64,000 nucleotides of DNA, from the NCBI RefSeq assembly GCF_001422205.1, contig NZ_LMMJ01000001.1:62001-126000 (forward strand). Direction: 5' to 3'. A program made the position numbers and the translations under genes. Source of the DNA: Curtobacterium sp. Leaf261. GTDB lineage: Bacteria; Actinomycetota; Actinomycetes; Actinomycetales; Microbacteriaceae. This document shows positions 18,177-26,013 of this stretch, piece after piece. The notes below the pieces were generated by a model, which worked only from the letters and a program-made list of their open reading frames with translations, was not told the DNA's origin and searched no databases. The stretch's first letter is position 1. Every line of letters starts with the position of its first letter.

Positions 18177-20266
18177 TCAGATGCGAACACTGCGGATCAC
18201 CGCTCCCGGACGGGGCGATCTTCTGCGGCGAATGCGGTCGGGCCGTCACGAGCGGTGCTGCCCGACGTGCGGCGACGCCCGACGCGACGACCGCGGAGCA
18301 GCCGCCGGCACTCCAGGTGCCGGGAGCCGACGGAGCCAGGCGTGATCCGGCCGCGGAAGCATGGCTCCCGGAGTCGACCCTGGACCCCGCGACCCGCGCC
18401 TGGCTCGCGGGCGATCGGCCGCGTGGTGGGCCTGCCCAGGCGATCCCGGTCGCTCGGCCCGGCGGGACGACGGATCCGGCTCGGACCGATCCGTTCGCAC
18501 CGAGGACCGCGCCGACGCATGTGCACCGAGCGGGTTCTGGACTCGGCGACTGGACCGGCCGTGCGCCGTCCGAGCCGCCCCTCGACCCGGACGCGTTCCC
18601 GACGGACATGCCGTCGGGTGGTTCGAGCATGCAGCCTCGCCGCGACCGGCCCGATGACCGCGACCGGCCCGATGACCGCGACCGGCCCGGTGATCGCGAG
18701 CAGCCCGATGCCATCGAGCCGGACACCGAGACGACCGTCTCGACCGCACGGACTTCGGCACGCCAGGACCCCACCGCCACGGGAGCCGTGCCACGCTGGC
18801 AGGCTCCGGAGCGTCCCGGACCCGTGCAGGCGTCCCCGGCGCCGGTCGTGGCGCCGAAGCCGAGTTGGTGGATCGACCGCGGCGCGAACGCCCCGGCCAC
18901 GATCGATGACGTCCCGGACAAGCCGACGCCGGGTGCCGGGCCTGCTGTCCCCACGGCGAACGACCCGGCCGCGACCGCAGACCGTCGAGCGGGCACCGCG
19001 CGGTCCGATGCGCTGCCGACCGACGCGCGACCGACCGACGCGAGACCGACCGACTCCGCGACTGCCGACGTCCCGCCGACGGACACGACCGTGAGCGCTC
19101 CGCAGCAGACCGGTGCGCTGCCGACCGGGTCGTCGACGTCGGGCGCTCCGATGTCGAGCGCGCAGGACGACGCGCCACGACCCGGTGACACCGCGATCGT
19201 CCCGCCGTTGCTCGGCGCGCGTCCGGTGCAGCGACCCGTCCCACTCATCGCACCCGGCGCCGACGGTGCGACCTGCCACGTGTGCGGTCACGCCCTCGAG
19301 CCCGACGACATCTTCTGCGAGGAGTGCGGCGCGGTCGTCACGGCCGTGACAGCTGCGTACACCGGCCCGGTGACGCCGCTCCCGATGATCCGGCCCGACT
19401 GGTCGGTCACGGACGACGACGACCTCGGAACGGTCGTCGGCGGCCGGACCAGCGACGGGGACGCACCGTCGACGACCCGCGCCGAGCGCCGCGCTGCGAC
19501 ACACGCCGCGGGCAGGTCCGACTCTGGTCCCGGTGGATCCGGTGCAGGTGCAGGTGCAGGTGCCGATGGCGGTACTGGTGCCGGTACGTCCGGTGATGAT
19601 CGGGGCGAGTCCACCGTCGATCCGAGTGCGCCCGACGCCGATCCGGGTGCGGCCGACATGGACGCTGGTGCTGCAGACTCCGGGAGCATCCGGACTGGAG
19701 GCACGGTGCCAGCAGGCGTGCTGGCCGACGCCGTCGACACCGAGACCCCGGCAGGCGTCACCGAGGCGGAGCTCCACGCCCCGACGATCGCGGTGACGCT
19801 GCCGCCCATCGACGACCTCCGACCGGCGGTCGACGAGTCCGGTGACGAGGATCGCGCCGCCCCCGACGACGAAGACGCCGAGGACGACGAAGACGCCGAG
19901 GACGTCGAAGCCACGCGCATCGTCGCGAAGACCCCTCCGCGGGCGCCGATCGTGCTGCACTTCAGCACGGGGGAGCGCTTCGGCATCCGGGGTTCCGGAC
20001 TCCTCGGTCGGTTCCCGAGGCCCGCGGACGGGGAGCGCTTCGACGACCTCGTGACCGTCGCCGACCCCGGCAAGTCGGTGTCGAAGACCCACCTGGAGCT
20101 CGGGCGGGACGGCGACGACCTGTGGGTGTCCGATCGCGAGTCGGGCAACGGCACGGTCGTCCGACACATCGACGGGTCCATCCGGCGGTGCGAGCCCGGC
20201 CGGCGCTACCGCGTCGAGCGTGGTGCGCGCGTCGACATCGGGGAGCAGTTCTTCCTGGTCCAGTAG
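18173..20266 (+). CDS. Zinc-ribbon and FHA-domain protein with long disordered linker
   Basis: A 697-residue protein starting at a GTG that overlaps the upstream stop. It begins with a zinc ribbon (CEHCG ... FCGECG; Cys 4, 7, 18, 21), has a second ribbon at about residues 368-386 (CHVCGHALEPDDIFCEECG), and ends in an FHA domain (about 590-697; IRGSGLLGRF, SKTHLELG, NGTVV). The rest is Pro/Ala/Asp/Thr-rich and apparently disordered, including an 18-bp tandem repeat and an acidic DEDAEDDEDAED stretch. The FHA domain probably reads phosphothreonine made by the kinase of this locus; the ribbons may mediate protein contacts. No membrane span is present. Confidence 0.87.
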   Translation: MIRCEHCGSPLPDGAIFCGECGRAVTSGAARRAATPDATTAEQPPALQVPGADGARRDPAAEAWLPESTLDPATRAWLAGDRPRGGPAQAIPVARPGGTTDPARTDPFAPRTAPTHVHRAGSGLGDWTGRAPSEPPLDPDAFPTDMPSGGSSMQPRRDRPDDRDRPDDRDRPGDREQPDAIEPDTETTVSTARTSARQDPTATGAVPRWQAPERPGPVQASPAPVVAPKPSWWIDRGANAPATIDDVPDKPTPGAGPAVPTANDPAATADRRAGTARSDALPTDARPTDARPTDSATADVPPTDTTVSAPQQTGALPTGSSTSGAPMSSAQDDAPRPGDTAIVPPLLGARPVQRPVPLIAPGADGATCHVCGHALEPDDIFCEECGAVVTAVTAAYTGPVTPLPMIRPDWSVTDDDDLGTVVGGRTSDGDAPSTTRAERRAATHAAGRSDSGPGGSGAGAGAGADGGTGAGTSGDDRGESTVDPSAPDADPGAADMDAGAADSGSIRTGGTVPAGVLADAVDTETPAGVTEAELHAPTIAVTLPPIDDLRPAVDESGDEDRAAPDDEDAEDDEDAEDVEATRIVAKTPPRAPIVLHFSTGERFGIRGSGLLGRFPRPADGERFDDLVTVADPGKSVSKTHLELGRDGDDLWVSDRESGNGTVVRHIDGSIRRCEPGRRYRVERGARVDIGEQFFLVQ
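18641..18712 (+). repeat. 18-bp in-frame tandem repeat in the zinc-ribbon/FHA gene
   Basis: Two identical copies of CGCGACCGGCCCGATGAC are followed by a third with two changes and a fourth degenerate copy, encoding DRPDDR-type hexapeptides. The unit is a multiple of three, so changes in copy number would keep the frame. It lies in the disordered linker. Confidence 0.85.
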
Positions 20267-20377
20267 GGCCGCTGCGGACGACTCCGCTCCTCCTGCACAG
20301 TGGGGGCTCGGGCGGAGTTGCACACAGTCGGAGGTCCTCGTGCGGGGCTCGGGCTCGAGATCGTCTCTGCTTGACGC

Positions 20378-21562
20378 ATGGGAACGTCCGGAGTCCGTCG
20401 CCCCCGCGCGCCCGAGCAACGAGTGCGGCCTGTGGCTCAGGTGGTGCGCGCACGGATCGAGACGACCCTCGCCGTCGTGGTGCTGACCGTGGCGCTCCTG
20501 ACGGTGGGGGCGGTGACGCTGACGGCAGGGGCGTCGTGTGACACCCGTGGGACGCCGTGCGCCCTGGTCCAGGGCGGCGTGACGGGCGTGGCGTCCGTCC
20601 TGCCGGATCCCGTCGTCGATGAGTCCGCCGCCGTCGGACAGTTCCTCGTCGCGGCCGGACCCGCTGCTCCGCTCGTCGTCCTGCTCGTCGCCGTGGCCGG
20701 AGCCGTCTCCGGACGGCGGACGCGCAGCCGGCCGGTGCGGAGGCGCAGCCGACCGGTCCGGACGAGGGCAGACGGAGGGCGCCTCCGGGGCGGCGGATCC
20801 GACGAGACCGTGGTGCGGGCGGGACCACCCGGTGCGGCTCCGAGCCTCGGTGGGTCGAACGCGGGTCCCTCCGTCACGGCCGTACGGGCCGCAGCGCCCT
20901 GGACGATCGGGGACGCCGGGGGCGCGGCCGGGGTCCCCGTGCTCGTCGGGTGGCGGACGGGCGTGGGGCAGAGTGCCGTGACCGGGTGGCCGGACCCCGA
21001 CGAGCGGGCGGACCCCGACGAGCGGCCGGGCCCCGACGAGCGGCCGGCGTGTGGTGGGTCCCTCGATGCTGTCGTGCTCGATGCCGCCGGCGGCATCACG
21101 GTGCAGGGACGCGGACCGGTTGCGCGGGGTGTGTTCCGTGCGATCGTGCTCGACCTCGTGGAACGGTGCCCCGAGCTGGTGGGGCCGGGCGGCAGCGGTG
21201 GCGTGGAGCTGCGCGCGATCGGTGACGACCGGATCGCGGGCCTCGCTTGCGCGACCGAACCGCCCGACGCAGCGGGGGAGGTGTCGGCCGACCAGGCGGT
21301 CGCGGTGATCCTCGCTCCGGACCCGGTGATCGTCGTGGTGCTCGTCGGGGATGACGCCCGCGCCGACGCCCGACGCGGACCCGGCAGACCCCACCCGCGC
21401 GGACCCGGCGGACCCCACCCGCGCGGACCCGGCGGGGTGCCCTCGCCCGGACCCCGGGCACCGAGCGCGACCGGACACGGGAGCCGGATCGTCGTCGGCG
21501 CCGCGTCCTGCACGGTCGACTCCAGCGCGTTCCTGCCGCGGTTCCCACGTCTCCCGGACTGA
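20378..21562 (+). CDS. Orphan membrane protein with low-complexity tail
   Basis: A 394-residue protein I cannot assign to a family. It has a basic N-terminus, a hydrophobic helix at about residues 28-50, a short extracytoplasmic loop with two cysteines (SCDTRGTPC), a second helix at about 93-112, then an Arg-rich and low-complexity cytosolic region with repeated DPDER and PHPRGPGG units and a beta-rich patch (LDAVVLDAAGGITVQG). High GC at third codon positions supports coding in the N-terminal half; the repeat-rich part is less certain. It follows the FHA gene by 111 nt and may be regulated separately. The start is uncertain. Confidence 0.6.
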   Translation: MGTSGVRRPRAPEQRVRPVAQVVRARIETTLAVVVLTVALLTVGAVTLTAGASCDTRGTPCALVQGGVTGVASVLPDPVVDESAAVGQFLVAAGPAAPLVVLLVAVAGAVSGRRTRSRPVRRRSRPVRTRADGGRLRGGGSDETVVRAGPPGAAPSLGGSNAGPSVTAVRAAAPWTIGDAGGAAGVPVLVGWRTGVGQSAVTGWPDPDERADPDERPGPDERPACGGSLDAVVLDAAGGITVQGRGPVARGVFRAIVLDLVERCPELVGPGGSGGVELRAIGDDRIAGLACATEPPDAAGEVSADQAVAVILAPDPVIVVVLVGDDARADARRGPGRPHPRGPGGPHPRGPGGVPSPGPRAPSATGHGSRIVVGAASCTVDSSAFLPRFPRLPD

Positions 21563-21591
21563 CCGAGGATGCGGTCCGCAGCGGTGGAAAC

Positions 21592-21597
21592 TAGCCT
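21592..21597 (+). promoter_or_regulatory. -10 element (TAGCCT), leaderless start at 21604
   Basis: TAGCCT ends 6 nt before the ATG of the next gene, which has no Shine-Dalgarno sequence. This spacing puts the transcription start on or next to the ATG. Confidence 0.6.
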
Positions 21598-21603
21598 GGG
21601 CGG

Positions 21604-21966
21604 ATGCTCTCCCGACGTGACGCCGCCGTCCGGCTCGACATCCCCCTCGAGATGGCGACCCACCACGGCATCCCCGCCCGCCTGAGTGACGCCGAACTCG
21701 CGGCGATCGAGCAGGACCCGCCGGCATGGCTCGTGCAGTCCCGTGCGAACCGCACCGGCACGAAGAAGGTCTGGGTGCGCCTGGAGTGCGTGGTCTGCGG
21801 CTTCTCCGAGGACGCCCGGCCCAAGAAGTGGTGGCCGGACTGGGACTACCTGACCTGTGACTACCACGCGCAGTACCAGGCACCGGAGCCCACGAGCGGG
21901 CTCACACGGCGCGAGGTCGAGGGCATCGGCAGTCGGTTCGTCGCGCTCGTCGACGAGAAGCCCTAG
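21604..21966 (+). CDS. Conserved hypothetical protein, DUF5997-like N-terminus with Cys/His cluster
   Basis: A 120-residue soluble protein. The N-terminal part (ARLSDAELAAIEQDPPAWL and the following QSRANR) recalls the actinobacterial DUF5997 family, a weak match from memory. The C-terminal half contains CVVCGF and later TCDYH, a spacing that could bind zinc, and the run RPKKWWPDWDYL. No partner is evident: the gene upstream has an unrelated appearance and the downstream gene converges from the other strand. Expression probably comes from a leaderless promoter immediately upstream. Confidence 0.75.
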   Translation: MLSRRDAAVRLDIPLEMATHHGIPARLSDAELAAIEQDPPAWLVQSRANRTGTKKVWVRLECVVCGFSEDARPKKWWPDWDYLTCDYHAQYQAPEPTSGLTRREVEGIGSRFVALVDEKP

Positions 21967-21991
21967 CCGACGCCCCGGCGGACCGCGCTCC

Positions 21992-22083
21992 GAGCGTCCA
22001 GCGGACCGACCAGCGAGCGTGCGGTGGACCGACCACCGAGCGTGCGGTGGACCGACCACCGAGCGTGCGGTGGACCCGCGGTC
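21992..22083. repeat. Four tandem 23-bp repeats between convergent genes
   Basis: Units start at 21992, 22015, 22038 and 22061; the second and third are identical and the outer two diverged. Within the good copies CGGTGG-ACCGA-CCACCG forms a hairpin with a 6-bp stem, so the array could fold as successive stem-loops. It fills the gap between the gene ending at 21966 and asparaginase ending at 22082 and may act as a two-way terminator. Confidence 0.85.
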
Positions 22084-23080
22084 AGTGCGCGACGAGCCCG
22101 CTCCCGGCGCGCAGGACCCCGACCGGCACACCGCCACCGAGGACCCGTTCGACGGTCGTCTCGAGCACCTCCGACACGGCGTAGGCGTCGACGAACCCGG
22201 CGCGTGCGAGGAGCGTGAGCGCCGCGAGGGTCCCGGCCCGACCGGATCCGTCGAGCACCTTCACCGCGACGGCGCCCGCCCCGCGCACCCCCATCACCAT
22301 CACGCCCTCGGCACCGAGCTTCGCGAACACCCCGAGCCGCTCGGTCGTCACGGTGTTCGCCCGTCCGACCCCGTCGATCGCCCACGGGTGCGCGAGCACG
22401 GCGTCCGTGAGTGCGATGGCCGCGTCGTCACTCGGACCGACGACCTCCGCGATGCCGCGTGCGAGCCCGCGGAGCGTCAGTGGCGCCACCGGGGCGCCGC
22501 ACCCGTCGGTCCCGACGAGGTCGACCCGTTCGCCCGTGAACTCCTCGACCGCCGTCACGACGTGCTGCTGCATCGGGTGCGCGAGCTCCAGGTACGTCGA
22601 CTCGTCCCAGCCGTTGACCCGGCACGCGGCGAGCATGCCGGCGTGCTTGCCCGAACAGTTCATCGCGAGGCGTCGGGGGCCCGGCATCGATCGTGCCGTC
22701 TCGCGGTCGAACGGCATGTCCGGTGGGCACCCCAGATCCTCCTCGACGTGGTCGAAGCGCTCGAGCATGTGCCGCGCGACGGCCTGGTGCGCCGGGGTGC
22801 CGGCGTGGCTCGCGGTGCTCAGGACGAGCTCCTCGGCGGCGAACACGGCCCCTGCTCGACGGATCGCGACGGCCTGGAACGGCTTCATCGTGGACCGCGG
22901 GTAGATGCTCGCGCCGATGTCCCCGACGGCCTCGAGCACGGCTCCGCCGGCGTCCACCACGATGCCGGCGCCGAGGTGACGGCTCTCGTCGAACCCGGAG
23001 CGTTCGAGCACGGCGAGTTCGACCGACCCGTCCGCCGTGAGGGGGTGGCGATCGGTGCGGACGGCGTCGGATCCGGTCAT
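22082..23080 (-). CDS. Asparaginase (actinobacterial asparaginase II type)
   Basis: A 332-residue protein of the asparaginase family common in actinobacteria, expected to hydrolyse L-asparagine to aspartate and ammonia in the cytosol. Visible conserved blocks are RSTMKPFQAVA, MNCSGKHAGMLAACR, VGTDGCGAPVAPL and HPWAIDGVGR. The chosen start is the ATG complementary to 23078-23080, 6 nt downstream of a minus-strand TACACT -10 box, implying a leaderless mRNA. The gene is divergent from osmC-like with only 33 nt between the starts. Substrate preference is inferred from family. Confidence 0.9.
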   Translation of the reverse strand: MTGSDAVRTDRHPLTADGSVELAVLERSGFDESRHLGAGIVVDAGGAVLEAVGDIGASIYPRSTMKPFQAVAIRRAGAVFAAEELVLSTASHAGTPAHQAVARHMLERFDHVEEDLGCPPDMPFDRETARSMPGPRRLAMNCSGKHAGMLAACRVNGWDESTYLELAHPMQQHVVTAVEEFTGERVDLVGTDGCGAPVAPLTLRGLARGIAEVVGPSDDAAIALTDAVLAHPWAIDGVGRANTVTTERLGVFAKLGAEGVMVMGVRGAGAVAVKVLDGSGRAGTLAALTLLARAGFVDAYAVSEVLETTVERVLGGGVPVGVLRAGSGLVAH

Positions 23081-23086
23081 GATGGG

Positions 23087-23092
23087 AGTGTA
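23087..23092 (-). promoter_or_regulatory. -10 element (TACACT) for asparaginase
   Basis: On the minus strand TACACT ends 6 nt before the asparaginase ATG, the leaderless spacing seen repeatedly in this window. It shares the two central bases TA with a plus-strand -10 candidate for the osmC-like gene. Confidence 0.6.
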
Positions 23093-23096
23093 TCGA
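23091..23096 (+). promoter_or_regulatory. Candidate -10 element (TATCGA) for the OsmC gene
   Basis: TATCGA lies 17 nt before the OsmC ATG, followed by a GAGAGGA ribosome-binding stretch. It overlaps the opposite-strand asparaginase -10 box by the bases at 23091-23092, so both polymerases could not occupy it at once. Confidence 0.4.
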
Positions 23097-23113
23097 CGAC
23101 CGAGAGGACCCCC

Positions 23114-23587
23114 ATGCTCGACCACCACTACGAGGTCACCCTCCGCTGGACCGGCAACCGGGGGACCGGGACGAGCGGCTACCGCGACTACGACCGCGAC
23201 CACGTGGTGAGCGCCGCGGGCAAGCCGGACGTGGTCGGGTCGGCCGATCCGGCGTTCCGCGGTGACCGGTCGCGGTGGAACCCGGAGGAGATGCTCGTCG
23301 CCGCCCTGTCGCAGTGCCACATGATGAGCTACCTGTACGTCGCGACCCTCCAGGGCTTCACCGTCGTCGAGTACGAGGACCGGGCCACGGCGGACCTCGA
23401 CGTCCATGCGGACCACTCGGGGAACGTCACGGGGGCGATGCTCCGGCCGGTCGTCACGATCCTCGAAGCGGACCTGGTCGATGCGGCGACCGCGGCGCAT
23501 GCGGAGGCGAACCGGCTGTGCTTCATCGCCGCATCGGTGGCCTTCCCGGTCGAGCACACGCCCGAGATCCGCGTCGCCGCAGCCTGA
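23114..23587 (+). CDS. OsmC family peroxiredoxin
   Basis: A 157-residue OsmC/Ohr-type protein. Such proteins reduce organic hydroperoxides with two cysteines. The first is in [11 protein letters not shown] (about residue 65), and the second in [12 protein letters not shown] (about residue 136); both are present, so it is probably active. The start at ATG 23114 is preceded by GAGAGGA. The N-terminal beta hairpin ([14 protein letters not shown]) matches the subfamily found in many actinobacteria. It is divergent from asparaginase. Confidence 0.92.
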   Translation: MLDHHYEVTLRWTGNRGTGTSGYRDYDRDHVVSAAGKPDVVGSADPAFRGDRSRWNPEEMLVAALSQCHMMSYLYVATLQGFTVVEYEDRATADLDVHADHSGNVTGAMLRPVVTILEADLVDAATAAHAEANRLCFIAASVAFPVEHTPEIRVAAA

Positions 23588-23718
23588 GCGCAGCAGCGCA
23601 GCACCGCCGCAGCGTGATCGCACCGCCTGGACCGCACACGGAGGAACGTGCGGCAGACTGTCGGAGGTCGGCCGCCCGGACACGGCTGCCGAACTCCCCA
23701 TCGACTCGAAGGTCCCCC

Positions 23719-24669
23719 GTGAAGCGTCTGCGTCTCCTCCCGTTCCTCCTCGTCCCGACCGTCGTCCTCGGCCTCGCCGCGTGCTCCGGTTCCGGCTCGG
23801 ACAACGCGTCGTCGTCCCCGAGTGCCAGCGCGAAGACCGCTGCGTGCCCGCCGTCGGGCAAGGACTCGAAGGCCATCAAGGTCGCCGGCGACTTCGGCGG
23901 CTCGACCGCCCCGACGGTGAAGTTCGACAAGGGACTCTCGGCCAAGGCCGTCGAGTCGACCACGACCGTCACGGGGAAGGGCAAGAAGCTCTCCGACGGC
24001 GACTTCATCAAGGTCTCGTACTCGGTGTACCAGGCCAAGACCGCCGAGAAGCTCGGCTCCGTCGGCTTCGACTCGGGCAGCCCGCAGGTGCTCTCGGTCG
24101 GTGGTACCGGCTTCGGCGACGCCCTCGGCTGCGCCACGGTCGGGTCCCGGCTGGCACTGGTCGGCGCGAGCAAGACCCTCGGCTTCGGCACGACCGGCCA
24201 GATCGTCGTCATCGCAGACATCCTCGAGACCCTGAAGACCCATTCGACCGGCAAGGCGCAGACCCAGGACACGGCACTGCCGACGGTCAAGGACAAGTCC
24301 ACCGGCGAGCCCGAGATCACGATCCCGGACGGGTACGCGGCACCGGCGAAGACCACGACCGAGGTGCTGAAGGCCGGCGACGGGGACACCCTCACCGACG
24401 CCGACACGGTGTTCGTGCAGTACACCGGCAAGATCATCAAGACCGGCAAGGTCTTCGACTCGACCTGGTCCAAGGGCCAGCCGGCGTCGTTCGCGCTGAC
24501 GGGCGTGGTGGCGGGCTTCAAGGACGGACTCGTCGGCCAGAAGGTCGGTTCGCAGGTCCTCATCGTGATCCCCGGCGACCAGGCCTACGGGGCGAACCCG
24601 CCCGAGGGGTCGGGCATCCCCGCGAACGCCGACCTGCTGTTCGTCGTCGACATCCTCGCCAAGGGCTGA
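23719..24669 (+). CDS. FKBP-type peptidyl-prolyl isomerase lipoprotein
   Basis: A 316-residue secreted lipoprotein. The signal peptide ends in the lipobox LAAC (Cys 22), followed by a Ser-rich linker. Two FKBP-like halves can be seen: one ending around residue 175 ([14 protein letters not shown]) and a second, better conserved one in the last 110 residues ([59 protein letters not shown]). It should help fold proteins outside the membrane. The GTG start gives a proper signal peptide. dxr begins 2 nt after its stop and may be co-transcribed. Confidence 0.92.
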   Translation: MKRLRLLPFLLVPTVVLGLAACSGSGSDNASSSPSASAKTAACPPSGKDSKAIKVAGDFGGSTAPTVKFDKGLSAKAVESTTTVTGKGKKLSDGDFIKVSYSVYQAKTAEKLGSVGFDSGSPQVLSVGGTGFGDALGCATVGSRLALVGASKTLGFGTTGQIVVIADILETLKTHSTGKAQTQDTALPTVKDKSTGEPEITIPDGYAAPAKTTTEVLKAGDGDTLTDADTVFVQYTGKIIKTGKVFDSTWSKGQPASFALTGVVAGFKDGLVGQKVGSQVLIVIPGDQAYGANPPEGSGIPANADLLFVVDILAKG

Positions 24670-24671
24670 GC

Positions 24672-25835
24672 GTGACCGGGGAGCCGACGGCACCCGCGGG
24701 CGAGCAGGACGGACTGCCGCACGGCAGCCCCGCGCGCTCGCATGGCACCGCCCCGGCCCGGCGTGACGTCGTCCTCCTCGGCAGCACCGGTTCGATCGGC
24801 ACGCAGGCGCTCGACGTCATCGCGCGGAACCCGGACCGCTTCCGCGTCGTCGGCCTCACCGCGGGGGGCAACCGCGACCTCGTCGCCGAACAGGCGGAGC
24901 GCTTCGGCGTCAGCGAGACGGCGTTCGGGGCCGAGGACGCCGAGCGTCTCGTCCGGAGCGTGCACGCGGACGTCGTCCTCAACGGCATCACGGGTTCGGT
25001 GGGCCTCGGTCCGACCCTCGCGGTCCTCGAGACCGGCGCCACGCTGGCCCTCGCGAACAAGGAGAGCCTGATCGTCGGTGGTCCGCTCGTCCAGCGGGCG
25101 GCAGCACCCGGTCAGATCGTGCCCGTCGACAGCGAGCACTCCGCGATCGCGCAGGCGCTCCGCTCCGGCAGTGCCGACGCAGTCCGACGCCTGGTGCTCA
25201 CGGCGTCCGGTGGCCCGTTCCGCGGCCGGACGAGGACCGAACTCGCCCACGTCACCCCCCAGCAGGCCCTCGCACACCCGACGTGGGACATGGGGCTCGT
25301 CGTCACGACGAACTCGGCGACGCTCGTCAACAAGGGGCTCGAGGTGATCGAGGCGCACCTGCTCTTCGGCGTCCCCTACGACCGGATCGCCGTCACGGTG
25401 CACGCGCAGTCGATCGTGCACTCGATGGTCGAGTTCGTCGACGGCTCGACGATCGCGCAGGCGTCGCCGCCCGACATGCGGCTGCCGATCGCCCTCGGCC
25501 TCGGCTGGCCGGACCGCGTGCCGGACGTCGGCGTGCCACTCGACTGGACGACGGCGAGCACCTGGACGTTCGAACCGCTCGACGAGGACGCCTTCGGGGC
25601 CGTCCGCCTCGCCAAGCAGGTCGGCGAGCGGGGCGACACGTTCCCGGCCGTGTTCAACGCGGCGAACGAGCAGGCCGTCGCCGCGTTCCACGCCGGGTCG
25701 ATCGGGTTCCTGGACATCGTCGACACGGTGGAGCGGGTCGTCGGCGAGCACACGGCGGGGGAGCTGTCACTCGAGGGTGTCCTCGCGGCCGAGCGGTGGG
25801 CGCGGCAGACCGCGGACCGTCACCTGTCCCGCTGA
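24672..25835 (+). CDS. dxr: 1-deoxy-D-xylulose 5-phosphate reductoisomerase
   Basis: A 387-residue enzyme of the MEP isoprenoid pathway; it converts DXP to MEP with NADPH and a divalent metal. The NADPH fold [14 protein letters not shown] is at about residues 37-50; active-site blocks include [34 protein letters not shown] and [19 protein letters not shown]. The first 30 residues are an extra low-complexity extension; the GTG 2 nt after the previous gene is the only good upstream start. The MEP gene ispG lies 3.2 kb downstream. Confidence 0.96.
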   Translation: MTGEPTAPAGEQDGLPHGSPARSHGTAPARRDVVLLGSTGSIGTQALDVIARNPDRFRVVGLTAGGNRDLVAEQAERFGVSETAFGAEDAERLVRSVHADVVLNGITGSVGLGPTLAVLETGATLALANKESLIVGGPLVQRAAAPGQIVPVDSEHSAIAQALRSGSADAVRRLVLTASGGPFRGRTRTELAHVTPQQALAHPTWDMGLVVTTNSATLVNKGLEVIEAHLLFGVPYDRIAVTVHAQSIVHSMVEFVDGSTIAQASPPDMRLPIALGLGWPDRVPDVGVPLDWTTASTWTFEPLDEDAFGAVRLAKQVGERGDTFPAVFNAANEQAVAAFHAGSIGFLDIVDTVERVVGEHTAGELSLEGVLAAERWARQTADRHLSR

Positions 25836-25967
25836 CCCGAGCCGGGCCTCCAGGCTGACGCAGGCCCGGAACCGTGCTCGCAGGCTCGCCCGGCGCGATG
25901 CCGCGCAACGCTGGCGCGTCGCCCCGAGCGGAGCACGCGCGGACTGGAGGCACGGCGCGGCTCCACA

Positions 25968-25983
25968 GGAACCACTCGGTTCC
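25968..25983. promoter_or_regulatory. GGAACC-N4-GGTTCC inverted repeat upstream of the site-2 protease
   Basis: A perfect 6-bp inverted repeat with a 4-nt spacer, ending 18 nt before the protease -10 box. It covers the -35 position, so it could be an operator or include an alternative sigma factor -35 element (GGAAC is typical of extracytoplasmic-function sigmas). Function is inferred. Confidence 0.4.
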
Positions 25984-26001
25984 CGGAATGGTCGCGTCCC
26001 G

Positions 26002-26007
26002 TACGAT
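26002..26007 (+). promoter_or_regulatory. -10 element (TACGAT), leaderless start at 26014
   Basis: TACGAT ends 6 nt before the protease GTG, which has no ribosome-binding sequence. The spacing implies a leaderless mRNA, separate from the upstream dxr transcript. Confidence 0.65.
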
Positions 26008-26013
26008 TCCCGG

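Noticed and set aside
23632..23653. CCGCAC-N10-GTGCGG hairpin between OsmC and the FKBP gene as a terminator
   Set aside because: The stem is only 6 bp with a 10-nt loop; too weak to call with confidence.
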